DNA of 51,059 nucleotides from positions 1 to 51,059 of IMG/VR virus record IMGVR_UViG_3300027801_000035. The stretch is one strand, 5' to 3'. Numbering within the stretch: position 1 is the first letter of the stretch; each line of letters begins with the position of its first letter. Of the stretch, positions 25,611-34,631 are shown in pieces. The stretch is from a virus. The position numbers were made by a program, and so were the translations under genes. A model generated the notes under the pieces. That model searched no databases. It was not told the DNA's origin and saw nothing but the letters and a program-made list of their open reading frames with translations.

Positions 25611-27697
25611 GTTTTTTAGCATCAATAAGCCCAGGTAACATAAAAGGAAAACTCCCAAGTGATTGGAAGTTTGATGACGATTTAAGATGGATACGCCCTA
25701 CAGAATGGCTTAGCTTAGGCACAAGTACGTATGATGGTACAGTACCAGAAAAAATTATTGGCTTAGTCGCGGTGTATCCAGATGATGTGCACAATTATGT
25801 TTCTTTTCATTTAGATACGAATGATAGTTCGAATATTAGTGTAAACTGGGGTGATGGCACTACTGAATCCTTAGCGCATAACACCACTCATTACCATGAG
25901 TATGATTATGATTCAATTACATCTGATACAAGCACAGCGAAGTCTACGCTTTTTAGGGGTTACAAACAAGTAAAGTTTGAAGTTACATTAACTGGCTCTG
26001 CCAAGTTCAGCCAAATATTATTTGATGTCGATGGACCATTTACTACACATACTAGTAGACTATATAGAAGAGGTGCAAACATCTTAGACTTATTCATAAG
26101 CTCGAGCAATGCAACTAATCACGAAATATCAGATGATAGGCCTTTAAACATCTGCGAACAAATAGAAATAAGAAATACATCTTCGAACAGATTATCCAAT
26201 CCGCAGAAGCTGTATTCTGGTGCACAAGCATTAGAATCGATTCCGTTTGTACCGTATATTTATAATAGTGGTTATAGGGATTATGTTTATGCATTTTATT
26301 ACTGTCAAAATCTAACACAGTTACCTGATGATTTTGCTGACCCCGATAGGTATTGGTTTAGAAATCCTAGTCGCACGCAAGAAGCTTTCCGAGCTTGTTA
26401 CAGCTTGCGATATATACCAAATGGTTTGTTCGGTACAACTACCTGGGCGTCAAATTCGAGCCTTTATTATATGTTTTACGATTGTCGTAAACTAAAGAAT
26501 ATACCTTATCTTCCAATGAGAACAGGCGCAGGCACAGATACAAGATGCGATTATATATTTGGTAATTGCTTAGAGTTAAGAGCAATTCCTCAAGGATTCT
26601 CAGTTGAAAGAGCTAATACAAATGGTATTGATAGACTATTTTATGGTTGCAGAAAATGTACTGATTGGTCAGCACTTTATGATGGTGGAGTAGCTATATT
26701 GGATAATCTTAATATATCAGCTGGTTCAAGTTTTAACATGTCACAGACCTTCGGGAACTTAGATCAATTATTAGAGTTTCCGTATGTTGGCAATTTTTCA
26801 AAAGCTACACAAGAAGCTTATGCTGTTTTTCTTAGTAATGGCCACATAAAAAGATTTAATTCTCAGTATACACATTTAGATTTTAGTAGAGTCGATGGTC
26901 TTAAAAATTTATTTCAGGACTGTTATAATCTCCAAGAAATACCAGAAATACGAGTTCGTTCATTGACAAGAATTAATGCTTTTTACTATACGTTCTATAG
27001 TTGTCAAAACCTTCGTAATATCAAAATGACTGGTATGATAGCTGGACCTAGTGATGGTGAATACTACAGGTGTTTTTATAATTGTAGAACATTAGCAGTT
27101 ATTGACGGAATTGACTTTTCGTTTGCTACTGAAACTAGCGATTATTATCAAATGTTTCACGTTTGTCGTGACATAAGTGCTATAAAATTTCCTGGCACAT
27201 TTAGAGCTGGTTACGCAAGTCCAAGAATAAACGTAACTGTCGCAAATCACGCTGATATAAGTGGTGAATATCATATAACCGCCGATGGTACTGGCTATGA
27301 TCAAGCAAGTGGCAATGGTGAATTAAGAGTTGCTGAAAGTGGTGGTAATTATACATGGACAATTCGAGATAGTTCTGATAATACACCAAACGAAAGCTCT
27401 TCGGCATCTTCAAGCACTCAATTCACACCTCACTCAGCAGATTGGTCTGGAGCAACAAATGCGGTTACATTCTCAGAAGTTGAAACAGGATTTAAGTATA
27501 CAGTAACTGGTGGTAGTGGTGATGGATTAAGGTATAATCCTATTAACCGTGCAAACATGTTAGAAATTTTTAATCAATTGGTCACAGTATCACATAGCGC
27601 TACGCTTGACCTAAGAAATAATTCATACACCGCAGATCTAACAGATGCAGATAAGGCCATTGCAACAAATAAAGGTTGGACGTTAACATTAGCGTAA
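25607..27697 (+). CDS. Tail adhesin with PKD-like N-terminal segment and BspA-type leucine-rich repeats
   Basis: 696 residues. The N terminus (SPGNIKGKLPSDWKFDDDLR) follows the fibre gene with a 4-bp ATGA overlap. Residues about 78-95 (ISVNWGDGTTES) resemble a PKD-type turn. Residues about 225-535 contain roughly eleven repeats of the form F-Y-x-C-x-x-L-x-x-I-P (YYCQNLTQLP, YDCRKLKNIP, GNCLELRAIP, QDCYNLQEIP, YSCQNLRNIK), nine of them with the cysteine. This is the DUF285/BspA-like repeat known from bacterial surface adhesins. Residues about 548-615 form a GxY...W...W module like one in gp7. The C-terminal part (NMLEIFNQLVTVSHSATLDL) resembles the end of BspA-like proteins. Its likely role is receptor recognition at or near the fibre tip. 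Confidence 0.72.
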   Translation: MSFLASISPGNIKGKLPSDWKFDDDLRWIRPTEWLSLGTSTYDGTVPEKIIGLVAVYPDDVHNYVSFHLDTNDSSNISVNWGDGTTESLAHNTTHYHEYDYDSITSDTSTAKSTLFRGYKQVKFEVTLTGSAKFSQILFDVDGPFTTHTSRLYRRGANILDLFISSSNATNHEISDDRPLNICEQIEIRNTSSNRLSNPQKLYSGAQALESIPFVPYIYNSGYRDYVYAFYYCQNLTQLPDDFADPDRYWFRNPSRTQEAFRACYSLRYIPNGLFGTTTWASNSSLYYMFYDCRKLKNIPYLPMRTGAGTDTRCDYIFGNCLELRAIPQGFSVERANTNGIDRLFYGCRKCTDWSALYDGGVAILDNLNISAGSSFNMSQTFGNLDQLLEFPYVGNFSKATQEAYAVFLSNGHIKRFNSQYTHLDFSRVDGLKNLFQDCYNLQEIPEIRVRSLTRINAFYYTFYSCQNLRNIKMTGMIAGPSDGEYYRCFYNCRTLAVIDGIDFSFATETSDYYQMFHVCRDISAIKFPGTFRAGYASPRINVTVANHADISGEYHITADGTGYDQASGNGELRVAESGGNYTWTIRDSSDNTPNESSSASSSTQFTPHSADWSGATNAVTFSEVETGFKYTVTGGSGDGLRYNPINRANMLEIFNQLVTVSHSATLDLRNNSYTADLTDADKAIATNKGWTLTLA

Positions 27698-27704
27698 AAA
27701 TATC

Positions 27705-27953
27705 ATGGAAGAAGAAAAAGGATTTTACAAATTAGAACCAAGCAATAAAGGTAGACCACAATTAATACATGGACAAGTTTTATTGAATAAAGAGTGGACA
27801 TTAGACATAGCTTTAAAGGATACATATACGTATCCAGTAGACGGTTGGACATATTATAATAGCTTTGATGAAGCTGCAATAGGATTTAATTTAACAGAAA
27901 CGCAAAAAGAACAGTTCAAAGAAGATTTATTTCCTACTGAAGAAATGTTATAA
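27705..27953 (+). CDS. Small hypothetical protein at the end of the fibre cluster
   Basis: 82 residues, acidic, with aromatic positions (YPVDGWTYYNSFDEAAIGFN) and a charged C-terminal helix (LTETQKEQFKEDLFPTEEML). It starts 7 bp after the adhesin gene, and its stop codon lies inside the gp13 late promoter. A short acidic protein in this place could be a fibre chaperone or assembly factor, but I recognise no family and the role is only suggested by position. Confidence 0.55.
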   Translation: MEEEKGFYKLEPSNKGRPQLIHGQVLLNKEWTLDIALKDTYTYPVDGWTYYNSFDEAAIGFNLTETQKEQFKEDLFPTEEML

Positions 27954-27956
27954 ATA
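27949..27956 (+). promoter_or_regulatory. Late promoter for gp13 (leaderless type)
   Basis: Exact TATAAATA overlapping the TAA stop of the previous gene; ATG after 5 nt (GAATT). It would start the neck and packaging transcript. Confidence 0.8.
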
Positions 27957-27961
27957 GAATT

Positions 27962-28714
27962 ATGGCACAACCTAACACACGACAAAAATTAATAGATTAT
28001 TGCTTAAGATCTTTAGGCCATCCTGTGATTGAAATTAACGTTGATGAAGATCAACTCGAAGATCGTGTTGATGAAGCGCTGCAGTATTATCAGGAATATC
28101 ATGGAGATGCGGTTGTTCGTAACTTGTTAAAACACCAAGTTACGCAGACTGATATCACTAATGGGTTTATTCCAATAGAATCAAGTGATAATATACTTTC
28201 AATCAACAACGTGTTTAATGTAAGCAGCAGTAATAGCTCTGGTGCTTTCTCGATTGATTACCAAATACACTTAAACGACATCTTCGATTTAAATTCTATT
28301 CATGGCGGAATAGTAAATTACGAAATGACAAAGCAGTATTTGTCAATGATTGATCGTAATATAAACGGTGTATATGAAATGATTGAATACTCGCGTCACA
28401 AGAATAGGGTAAACTTTCATTCTAATACCTTAGATAACATGTTGAATCAATACGTAGTCTTTGATGGGTACCAATTAGTAGACCCAGAGTCATTCGTTGA
28501 TGTTTACAACGATGGGTTTTTAAAGAAATATACAACCGCACTATTTAAAAGACAATGGGGATTAAACTTAATTAAATTCGAGGGAATGGTTTTACCAGGC
28601 GGTGTTACACTCAATGGTCGTCAGATTTTTGACGATGCGAAAGAAGAGATCCAGCTGCTCGAAGAAACGATGCAACTGAAACATGAAATGCCTCCACTAG
28701 ACTTTATCGGTTAA
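27962..28714 (+). CDS. gp13: Neck protein gp13
   Basis: 250 residues (T4 gp13 is 309). The N terminus (TRQKLIDYCLRSLGHPVIEI, then NVDEDQLEDRVDEALQYYQE) is highly conserved in gp13 of T4-like phages. The C-terminal half includes FDGYQLVDPESF and LFKRQWGLNLIKFEGM, also typical. gp13 and gp14 form the neck that closes the portal vertex of a filled head and connects it to the tail. It is first in a five-gene run gp13-gp14-gp15-gp16-gp17 with spacings of 6 bp or less and one overlap. Confidence 0.93.
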   Translation: MAQPNTRQKLIDYCLRSLGHPVIEINVDEDQLEDRVDEALQYYQEYHGDAVVRNLLKHQVTQTDITNGFIPIESSDNILSINNVFNVSSSNSSGAFSIDYQIHLNDIFDLNSIHGGIVNYEMTKQYLSMIDRNINGVYEMIEYSRHKNRVNFHSNTLDNMLNQYVVFDGYQLVDPESFVDVYNDGFLKKYTTALFKRQWGLNLIKFEGMVLPGGVTLNGRQIFDDAKEEIQLLEETMQLKHEMPPLDFIG

Positions 28715-28720
28715 TTTATT

Positions 28721-29626
28721 ATGCCACGAAATGTATATTTTTCTCAAGGAACTACGCCCGAAAAAAGACTCTACGAAGATATTACGATAGAGGCTCTTAA
28801 GATATACGGGCATGATGTATATTACATTCCTCGTACTATCGTTAATACAAATGCGATCTTTAATGAAGATTCGTTGAGTAAATTCGGTGAAGCATTTCAA
28901 ATTGAGATGTACGTTGAAAATACCGATGGGTTTGAAGGTGATGGAGATTTACTTTCAAAGTTTGGTGTAGAAGTTCGAGATTCAATGACGTTGGTTCTTG
29001 CTACGAGAAGGTGGGAAGAGCTTGTTGGCAGATTCCAACCAATAGCAGAGGGTAGGCCGCAAGAAGGTGATCTAATTTACTTTCCTCTCGTAAAAGGTTT
29101 ATTCCAAATTAGCTTTGTTGAAGATGAGTCTCCGTTCTATCAATTATCAAATCTTCCGACATTCAAGTTAACATGTGAATTGTTTGAATACGGCAATGAA
29201 GCGATTGATACTGGCATCGTAGAAGTTGATCAATTTGAAACCGACTATGCTTCTCGTACAGAACTTACACTTGGTTCTGGTAGTGGCACATACCAAGTAG
29301 GAGAAGATGTAACACAGACAAACACATCGAGTGGTATTACTGTTACAGGTGAAGTATCTACAGTAAGTTCAGGAAAGATTGAAGTATCGAGTCAAGTTGC
29401 GAGCGATGGAAGTAACACGCTCTTTGCACCGACGAGTGCAGGTACAACAGGAAATATTATAGGTGTCACATCTGCTGCTTCATACGAAATTAGTTCAATA
29501 GATGCTTTCGCTTCTATTGATAATAACGACCCTTATGCAGATAACGTAGATTTTGAAACTATAGGAAATAACTTTATAGATTTCAGTGAAGAAAACCCAT
29601 TCGGTAAACCAAATATAACGAGTTAG
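28721..29626 (+). CDS. gp14: Neck protein gp14
   Basis: 301 residues (T4 gp14 is 256). The start (RNVYFSQGTTPEKRLYEDIT, then IEALKIYGHDVYYIPR) is the conserved gp14 signature. The region EGDLIYFPLVKGLFQISFVE is also typical. Residues about 185-265 form a Ser/Thr/Gly-rich beta segment (GSGSGTYQVGEDVTQTNTSS) that looks inserted compared with T4 and resembles modules in the fibres and gp18. The end (NNFIDFSEENPFGKPN) matches the family. It works with gp13 at the head-tail joint. It starts 6 bp after gp13. Confidence 0.92.
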   Translation: MPRNVYFSQGTTPEKRLYEDITIEALKIYGHDVYYIPRTIVNTNAIFNEDSLSKFGEAFQIEMYVENTDGFEGDGDLLSKFGVEVRDSMTLVLATRRWEELVGRFQPIAEGRPQEGDLIYFPLVKGLFQISFVEDESPFYQLSNLPTFKLTCELFEYGNEAIDTGIVEVDQFETDYASRTELTLGSGSGTYQVGEDVTQTNTSSGITVTGEVSTVSSGKIEVSSQVASDGSNTLFAPTSAGTTGNIIGVTSAASYEISSIDAFASIDNNDPYADNVDFETIGNNFIDFSEENPFGKPNITS

Positions 29627-29628
29627 TC

Positions 29629-30438
29629 ATGTCAATATTTAATGGAAAACATTTTTATAATCAGACTCTGAAAAAATCAGTTGCTGTCTTTGGTACAATA
29701 TTTAATAACATTAAAATTGTTCAACAAGGTGTTGGTGAAACACGAGTTCCAATAGCGTATGGACCAAGATCTAAGTTTCTCGCGAGAATACAATCTGATA
29801 CTTCTGCAGCTTCAGATAAGAGCATAGCGATTAAATTACCAAGGATGAGTTTTGAAATTACATCTATAGATTTTGATTCATCGTCTAAATTAAATAAGAT
29901 AAATAAAAGGTTTTTAAGTGCTACATCCAGCGCTGCAGCGACGAGTGTCGACACTGTTTTTCAGAGTGTTCCTTATAACATAGGAATGCAATTAAACATA
30001 TTTGCGAAAAACCAAGATGATGCTTTACAAATATTTGAACAAATACTTCCAAGCTTTACGCCTGAATACACTGTTGCCGTAAAAGAACTAGAAGGTCCTA
30101 ATACAATTACCGATGTTCCAATTGTTTTGAATGGAACGAGTTTTGAAGATACATATGAAGGAGATTTTGAAACGCGTAGGAATTTGACGTATGTATTAGA
30201 CTTTACGATGAAAGTTAAATTTGCTGGAGGTGTTGATGAAGGAAAGATTATACGCACAGTAGACACATTCTTTTACGCAGATACTAAAAACACCGCAACA
30301 TTGAAAACACAATATCCTCATGGGTATGATAACGAGCCAGGATTAGAAAATGTAAGACACACCGTAGCAGCATCCGACGAAGCACCTTTAGATTCAACAG
30401 ATACAATTACTACTACGTTTGGATTCACACATAGTTAA
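29629..30438 (+). CDS. gp15: Tail sheath stabiliser/completion protein gp15
   Basis: 269 residues, nearly the T4 length (272). The start (FNGKHFYNQTLKKSVAVFGT, then IFNNIKIV) and the central PEYTVAVKELEGPNTITDVP match gp15 of T4-like phages. gp15 forms a hexameric ring on the last tube and sheath layer and makes the joint with the neck. Two nucleotides separate it from gp14 and from gp16, so these genes are likely translationally coupled. Confidence 0.92.
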   Translation: MSIFNGKHFYNQTLKKSVAVFGTIFNNIKIVQQGVGETRVPIAYGPRSKFLARIQSDTSAASDKSIAIKLPRMSFEITSIDFDSSSKLNKINKRFLSATSSAAATSVDTVFQSVPYNIGMQLNIFAKNQDDALQIFEQILPSFTPEYTVAVKELEGPNTITDVPIVLNGTSFEDTYEGDFETRRNLTYVLDFTMKVKFAGGVDEGKIIRTVDTFFYADTKNTATLKTQYPHGYDNEPGLENVRHTVAASDEAPLDSTDTITTTFGFTHS

Positions 30439-30440
30439 TT

Positions 30441-30872
30441 ATGAATAAAAATAATGAAATACTTGATGCACTTGAAAAAAATCTTAAAATCATAGAAAAG
30501 CCAAAAACCGAAGTTGATAAGGGTCAAATAATAAATGATACTGAGAAAGATATAGAATATTCTCGTGCAAAAATGAAAGACCTGATTGATCAGTCTTCAG
30601 AAGCGATTAATCATATGATGGCTTTGGCCTCTGAGTCAGAACATCCGCGGGCATTTGAGGTTCTATCTAATATGATAAAGGACGCGAGTACGATGACTCA
30701 AGATCTTGTGAAGTTACAAAAAACTAGGAAAGATATCACACAAAGCAAAGATGGATATTCTAGCGGGGGCAATACTACTAACAACTCGATTTTCGTAGGT
30801 TCAACTACGCAGCTTCAAAAGTTTTTAAAGGAAAAACACAAAGAGACTATAATCGATGCCGAGGAAAGTTAA
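30441..30872 (+). CDS. gp16: Small terminase subunit gp16
   Basis: 143 residues (T4 gp16 is 164). The protein is almost wholly helical, with the central section RAKMKDLIDQSSEAINHMMA and then HPRAFEVLSNMIKDASTMTQ typical of T4-like small terminases. The family forms rings that recognise DNA and regulate the large subunit. The C terminus (STTQLQKFLKEKHKETI) is also conserved. Its 3' end overlaps the start of gp17 by 17 bp, the usual arrangement in this group. Confidence 0.92.
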   Translation: MNKNNEILDALEKNLKIIEKPKTEVDKGQIINDTEKDIEYSRAKMKDLIDQSSEAINHMMALASESEHPRAFEVLSNMIKDASTMTQDLVKLQKTRKDITQSKDGYSSGGNTTNNSIFVGSTTQLQKFLKEKHKETIIDAEES

Positions 30873-32448
30873 CCCAGACGCAGGATATCTTGGAAATAAC
30901 TTAGTTAAAAAAGATGGTATCCAAGATTCGTTTACAAAAGAAGAAGTAGACGAATACGTAAAATGCATGCAAGATCCTATTTACTTCGCTCGGAAGTACG
31001 TAAAGGTGATTAATCTTGACGAAGGTTTGGTTCCATTTGATCCTTATCCTTATCAAGAAAAAATGTTTGATAACTTTACCGATAATCGATTTAATATCGT
31101 TTTAGCGTGTCGTCAATCAGGTAAATCAATCGCATGCGTCGTTTACATTCTATGGTACGCGATATTTAACGCAGAAAAAACAATTGCTGTTCTTGCTAAT
31201 AAAGGTGCTGTTGCTAGAGAAATGCTAGCTCGGATTACTCTAGCATTAGAAAATCTACCTTTCTTTTTACAACCAGGGACCAAAGCGTTGAATAAGGGTA
31301 ATATAACGTTTGGCAATAATACTAAAATTATTGCGGCTGCTACTACCGGGAGTTCTATCCGCGGTTTGTCAGTCAATTTGCTTTTTCTTGACGAGTTCGC
31401 GTTTGTTGAAAATGCTGCAGAGTTTTATACATCTACGTATCCAGTGGTTTCTTCTGGTCAAGAAACAAAAGTTATTATTTGTTCTACCGCGAATGGTGTA
31501 GGAAATATTTACCACCGTTTATACGAAGGAGCTGTTCAAAATACAAATGGGTTTAAAGATTTTAGAGTTGATTGGTGGGACGTGCCTGGACGAGATCAGA
31601 AATGGAAAGATATAACTATAGCCAATACATCAGAACTACAGTTCGAACAAGAGTTTGGTAATAATTTTCATGGCACTTCTAATACGCTTATCTCTTCGAA
31701 TACACTTTTAGAACTAAAATCTAAAGTGCCTATACAGGTTAGAAACGACGTGTATTATTTTGAAGAACCTGAAGAAGGTGCCCAATACATTATGACTGTT
31801 GATGTATCAAACGGAAGAGGCCAAGATTACTCAACATTCAATGTTATCAAAGTGTGTAAAGAAAGGTTTACGCAGGTCTGTACGTACAGAAACAACCTTA
31901 TATCACCTATGTTGTTTCCAGATATAATCGTGAAAATAGCAGCGTTGTATAACGAAGCGGTTGTAGTTATTGAAAATAACGATGTAGGAAAAGTGGTGTG
32001 TAATCATGTCTATTACGATTACGAATACGAAAATATGTTTGTTTCATCTTCTGTAAAGGCGAGTGGTTTAGGTGTTATGATGACTAAACGAATAAAAAGA
32101 ATAGGTTGCTCAAATTTAAAAGACATTATAGAAATGGGAAAATTGGATTTATCTGATGGTTATACTATCGATGAACTTACAACGTTTGAAGTCAACGGAC
32201 CTTCGTACGCAGCATCTGCGGGTAACCACGACGACTTAGCTATGAATTTAGTGATGTTTGCGTGGTTTGTTTCTTCTGATGCTTTTGGAAATATAGCTGA
32301 ATTAGATTTGAAAACTATTTTATATAAAGATAGAGTTAGAGAAATGGAAGAAGACTTGCTGCCTTTTGGTTATGTGGTTGATAGCAGCAAAGGGCGATCA
32401 GACCATGATAAACTGGTCGAACAAGCAAAACAATGGGGAAATCTCTAA
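30856..32448 (+). CDS. gp17: Large terminase subunit gp17
   Basis: 530 residues (T4 gp17 is 610; the N-terminal region is shorter). The ATPase domain has Walker A at 84-91 (ACRQSGKS) and Walker B ending in D179-E180 (LLFLDEFAF), followed by the coupling motif region CSTANG. The nuclease domain has D316 (TVDVSNGRGQDYS), E373 (VIENNDVG) and D459/D460 (GNHDDLAMN), the acidic residues of the RNase H-like headful nuclease. It powers DNA translocation through the portal and cuts the concatemer. It is the last gene of the neck/packaging run; the 92 bp after it carry the gp18 promoter and leader. Confidence 0.96.
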   Translation: MPRKVNPDAGYLGNNLVKKDGIQDSFTKEEVDEYVKCMQDPIYFARKYVKVINLDEGLVPFDPYPYQEKMFDNFTDNRFNIVLACRQSGKSIACVVYILWYAIFNAEKTIAVLANKGAVAREMLARITLALENLPFFLQPGTKALNKGNITFGNNTKIIAAATTGSSIRGLSVNLLFLDEFAFVENAAEFYTSTYPVVSSGQETKVIICSTANGVGNIYHRLYEGAVQNTNGFKDFRVDWWDVPGRDQKWKDITIANTSELQFEQEFGNNFHGTSNTLISSNTLLELKSKVPIQVRNDVYYFEEPEEGAQYIMTVDVSNGRGQDYSTFNVIKVCKERFTQVCTYRNNLISPMLFPDIIVKIAALYNEAVVVIENNDVGKVVCNHVYYDYEYENMFVSSSVKASGLGVMMTKRIKRIGCSNLKDIIEMGKLDLSDGYTIDELTTFEVNGPSYAASAGNHDDLAMNLVMFAWFVSSDAFGNIAELDLKTILYKDRVREMEEDLLPFGYVVDSSKGRSDHDKLVEQAKQWGNL

Positions 32449-32459
32449 TTCGCAATATT

Positions 32460-32467
32460 TATAAATA
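32460..32467 (+). promoter_or_regulatory. Late promoter for gp18 with long leader
   Basis: Exact TATAAATA 73 nt before the gp18 ATG. The leader contains a strong GAGGGG ribosome binding site at 32526-32531 and a short leader reading frame. This fits a very highly expressed gene. Confidence 0.78.
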
Positions 32468-32491
32468 GAACTATTGAGAAAATACCTTATT

Positions 32492-32527
32492 ATGCAAAAA
32501 AACTTATTAATTAAACAAACAAATTGA
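32492..32527 (+). other. Eleven-codon leader reading frame upstream of gp18
   Basis: ATG to TGA in the gp18 leader encodes MQKNLLIKQTN. Its stop codon overlaps the GAGGGG ribosome binding site of gp18. It has no good ribosome binding site of its own, so translation is uncertain. Confidence 0.25.
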
Positions 32528-32540
32528 GGGGAAAACTATT

Positions 32541-34601
32541 ATGGGATTTCAAGTATCACCAGGCGTACAGGTCAAAGAAATTGATCTAACAAACGTCATC
32601 CCGGCCGTATCTACATCTATTGGTGGATTCGCTGGACACTTCAACTGGGGCCCGTCTGAGGAAGCTGTATTAGTTTCTTCGGAAAAAGAATTAAGTGAAA
32701 CATTTGGAACACCCAATGCAGACACTTACAAATCTTTTTTAACGGCAGCCAGTTTTTTAAAGTACACTAACGCTTTATACGTTAGCCGCGCTGAACCAAC
32801 GGCCGCACGAAATTCAGTGTGGAGCACAAAGGAAGCTAATCAATCAACTATTACCTCACCTATATCAAACGAAGAAGATAGCAGAACAAGTTCTGATGCT
32901 ATCGCCCTTGGAAGATATTTTGGTGCTAAAGGTAACAGCATTAAAATACACATGGCGGTAGCCGCAGTTGATCCTGGTGATGTTGCTGACAGTGTTGAAT
33001 CACAAGGACGATTCGCTGATATAGCCGCACAAGACTTAGTAAGCGACCTTGCAGGAACAACCGCTTGGGGCGAGGCTAATGTAGGTGTTAACGCAAACGA
33101 CGAAATTCATATTATCGTTGAAGACGTTGGAGGAGAGATTAGTGGTACTAAAGGAGCAATATTAGAAATATATGAAGGTTTATCAATGTATTCTGATGCT
33201 CTTAAAGACGGTGGTACAAACTATTATGAGACTGTAATTAATCGTGACTCTAAATATATTTACGTTAATAACACTGGTTTTAAAGCGCTGTGGACAAGTA
33301 GTAGTACAGACGCACAGCCAGGAGATTCTGGTCTAACTGTTACTGATGGCGTACAAAAGAAATTTGGTATAGCTGGAGCCACCCCCAACATCGCTGAAAC
33401 TGGTGTTGCGACTGTAGGAACACTTGCAAATGGTACATCTGTGAATCGTACACCTGGTACATACACTGTTAAAATTGCAGACTCGACTACTAGCTCAAAC
33501 GCTACTGGTAAGGGTGCTGAATTTAGTATTACAGTAGCCACTGGTGGAATTGTTACAGCCTCGACTATTACTATCGTAAAGCCTGGAGTTGGTTTTGCGG
33601 CGGGTGAAACAATCACTGTCACGGATGCTGCTCTAGGGCTCGGAGGAGGCGATTCTCTATCGTTCAATGTTGCAACTGTCGGTAAGCTTTCTTTGCAAGG
33701 CACACTAATAAACGGTGTAGATGGCGCTGTTGCAACTGGTAATGTTAGTGCTGCTCTTAATTATTTAGCAGACGTAAATGTAGTAGACGTAAATCTATTA
33801 TTTGCAGAACAAACTGATGACAGTGTAACTGTTCCAAACAAGATTATCGAGATTGCCGGTACAACTCGTAAAGACTGTGTAGGATTTATCTCGTGTAATA
33901 CATCAAGTGATGACGAAACTGAAGTAATTTCAGATTTCTCAACACTAGGTTCAACCTCTTATGTTGTGCTCGACTCGAGTGCAGTGCATGTTTATAACAA
34001 GTACACAGACCAATACCAATATATACCAGCAGCAGGTCATATGGCAGGTCTTTGCGCAAGAACAGATAACACTAACGATCCTTGGTTCTCACCAGCAGGT
34101 TATAGCCGCGGTCAATTATTAGGTGTAAGTAAACTAAAATTCAACCCTAATCAGGTTGAAAGAGATGCTCTTTATAAGAAAGGTATCAATCCAATAGTTG
34201 CTCAACCTGGTCAAGGTATTCTTCTCTTCGGCGATAAAACATACCAAAGAAAACCTTCTGCGTTTGATAGAATCAACGTACGTAGGCTATTCATTGTCTT
34301 AGAAAAGGCAATTTCGACTGCATCCAAATTTCAATTGTTTGAATTAAACGATGAGTTTACCCGTGCAATGTTCCGTAATATGGTTGAACCATTCTTAAGG
34401 GACGTTAAAGGTAGACGTGGTATTAATGACTTCTTAGTTGTTTGTGACGAAACAAATAACACTGGAAACATTATTGATACTAATCGTTTTGTGGCTGATA
34501 TCTATATTAAGCCAGCTCGTTCAATTAACTTTATCACACTTAACTTTATTGCAACACGCACTGGAGTTGAATTTAGTGAGATTGTTGGTACAGGAAACTA
34601 A
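32541..34601 (+). CDS. gp18: Tail sheath protein gp18
   Basis: 686 residues (T4 gp18 is 659). The N terminus (SPGVQVKEIDLTNVIPAVST, then SIGGFAGHFNWGP) and the C-terminal domain (RRLFIVLEKAISTASKFQLF, later INFITLNFIATRTGVEFSEI) are conserved in sheath proteins of T4-like phages. The termini make the extended-arm mesh between subunits, and contraction drives the tube through the envelope. Residues about 285-400 hold a Gly/Thr-rich insertion (GKGAEFSITVATGGIVTAST, then GVGFAAGETITVTDA) resembling the GSGY modules of the baseplate proteins. It would lie in a surface-exposed protrusion. It has the strongest ribosome binding site in the window. Confidence 0.95.
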   Translation: MGFQVSPGVQVKEIDLTNVIPAVSTSIGGFAGHFNWGPSEEAVLVSSEKELSETFGTPNADTYKSFLTAASFLKYTNALYVSRAEPTAARNSVWSTKEANQSTITSPISNEEDSRTSSDAIALGRYFGAKGNSIKIHMAVAAVDPGDVADSVESQGRFADIAAQDLVSDLAGTTAWGEANVGVNANDEIHIIVEDVGGEISGTKGAILEIYEGLSMYSDALKDGGTNYYETVINRDSKYIYVNNTGFKALWTSSSTDAQPGDSGLTVTDGVQKKFGIAGATPNIAETGVATVGTLANGTSVNRTPGTYTVKIADSTTSSNATGKGAEFSITVATGGIVTASTITIVKPGVGFAAGETITVTDAALGLGGGDSLSFNVATVGKLSLQGTLINGVDGAVATGNVSAALNYLADVNVVDVNLLFAEQTDDSVTVPNKIIEIAGTTRKDCVGFISCNTSSDDETEVISDFSTLGSTSYVVLDSSAVHVYNKYTDQYQYIPAAGHMAGLCARTDNTNDPWFSPAGYSRGQLLGVSKLKFNPNQVERDALYKKGINPIVAQPGQGILLFGDKTYQRKPSAFDRINVRRLFIVLEKAISTASKFQLFELNDEFTRAMFRNMVEPFLRDVKGRRGINDFLVVCDETNNTGNIIDTNRFVADIYIKPARSINFITLNFIATRTGVEFSEIVGTGN

Positions 34602-34609
34602 TATAAATA
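34602..34609 (+). promoter_or_regulatory. Late promoter for gp19
   Basis: Exact TATAAATA starting one base after the gp18 stop codon, 22 nt before the gp19 ATG, with AAAAGGAAA as ribosome binding site between. This gives the tube protein its own strong transcript. Confidence 0.78.
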
Positions 34610-34631
34610 ATATAAAAAGGAAACAACTATT

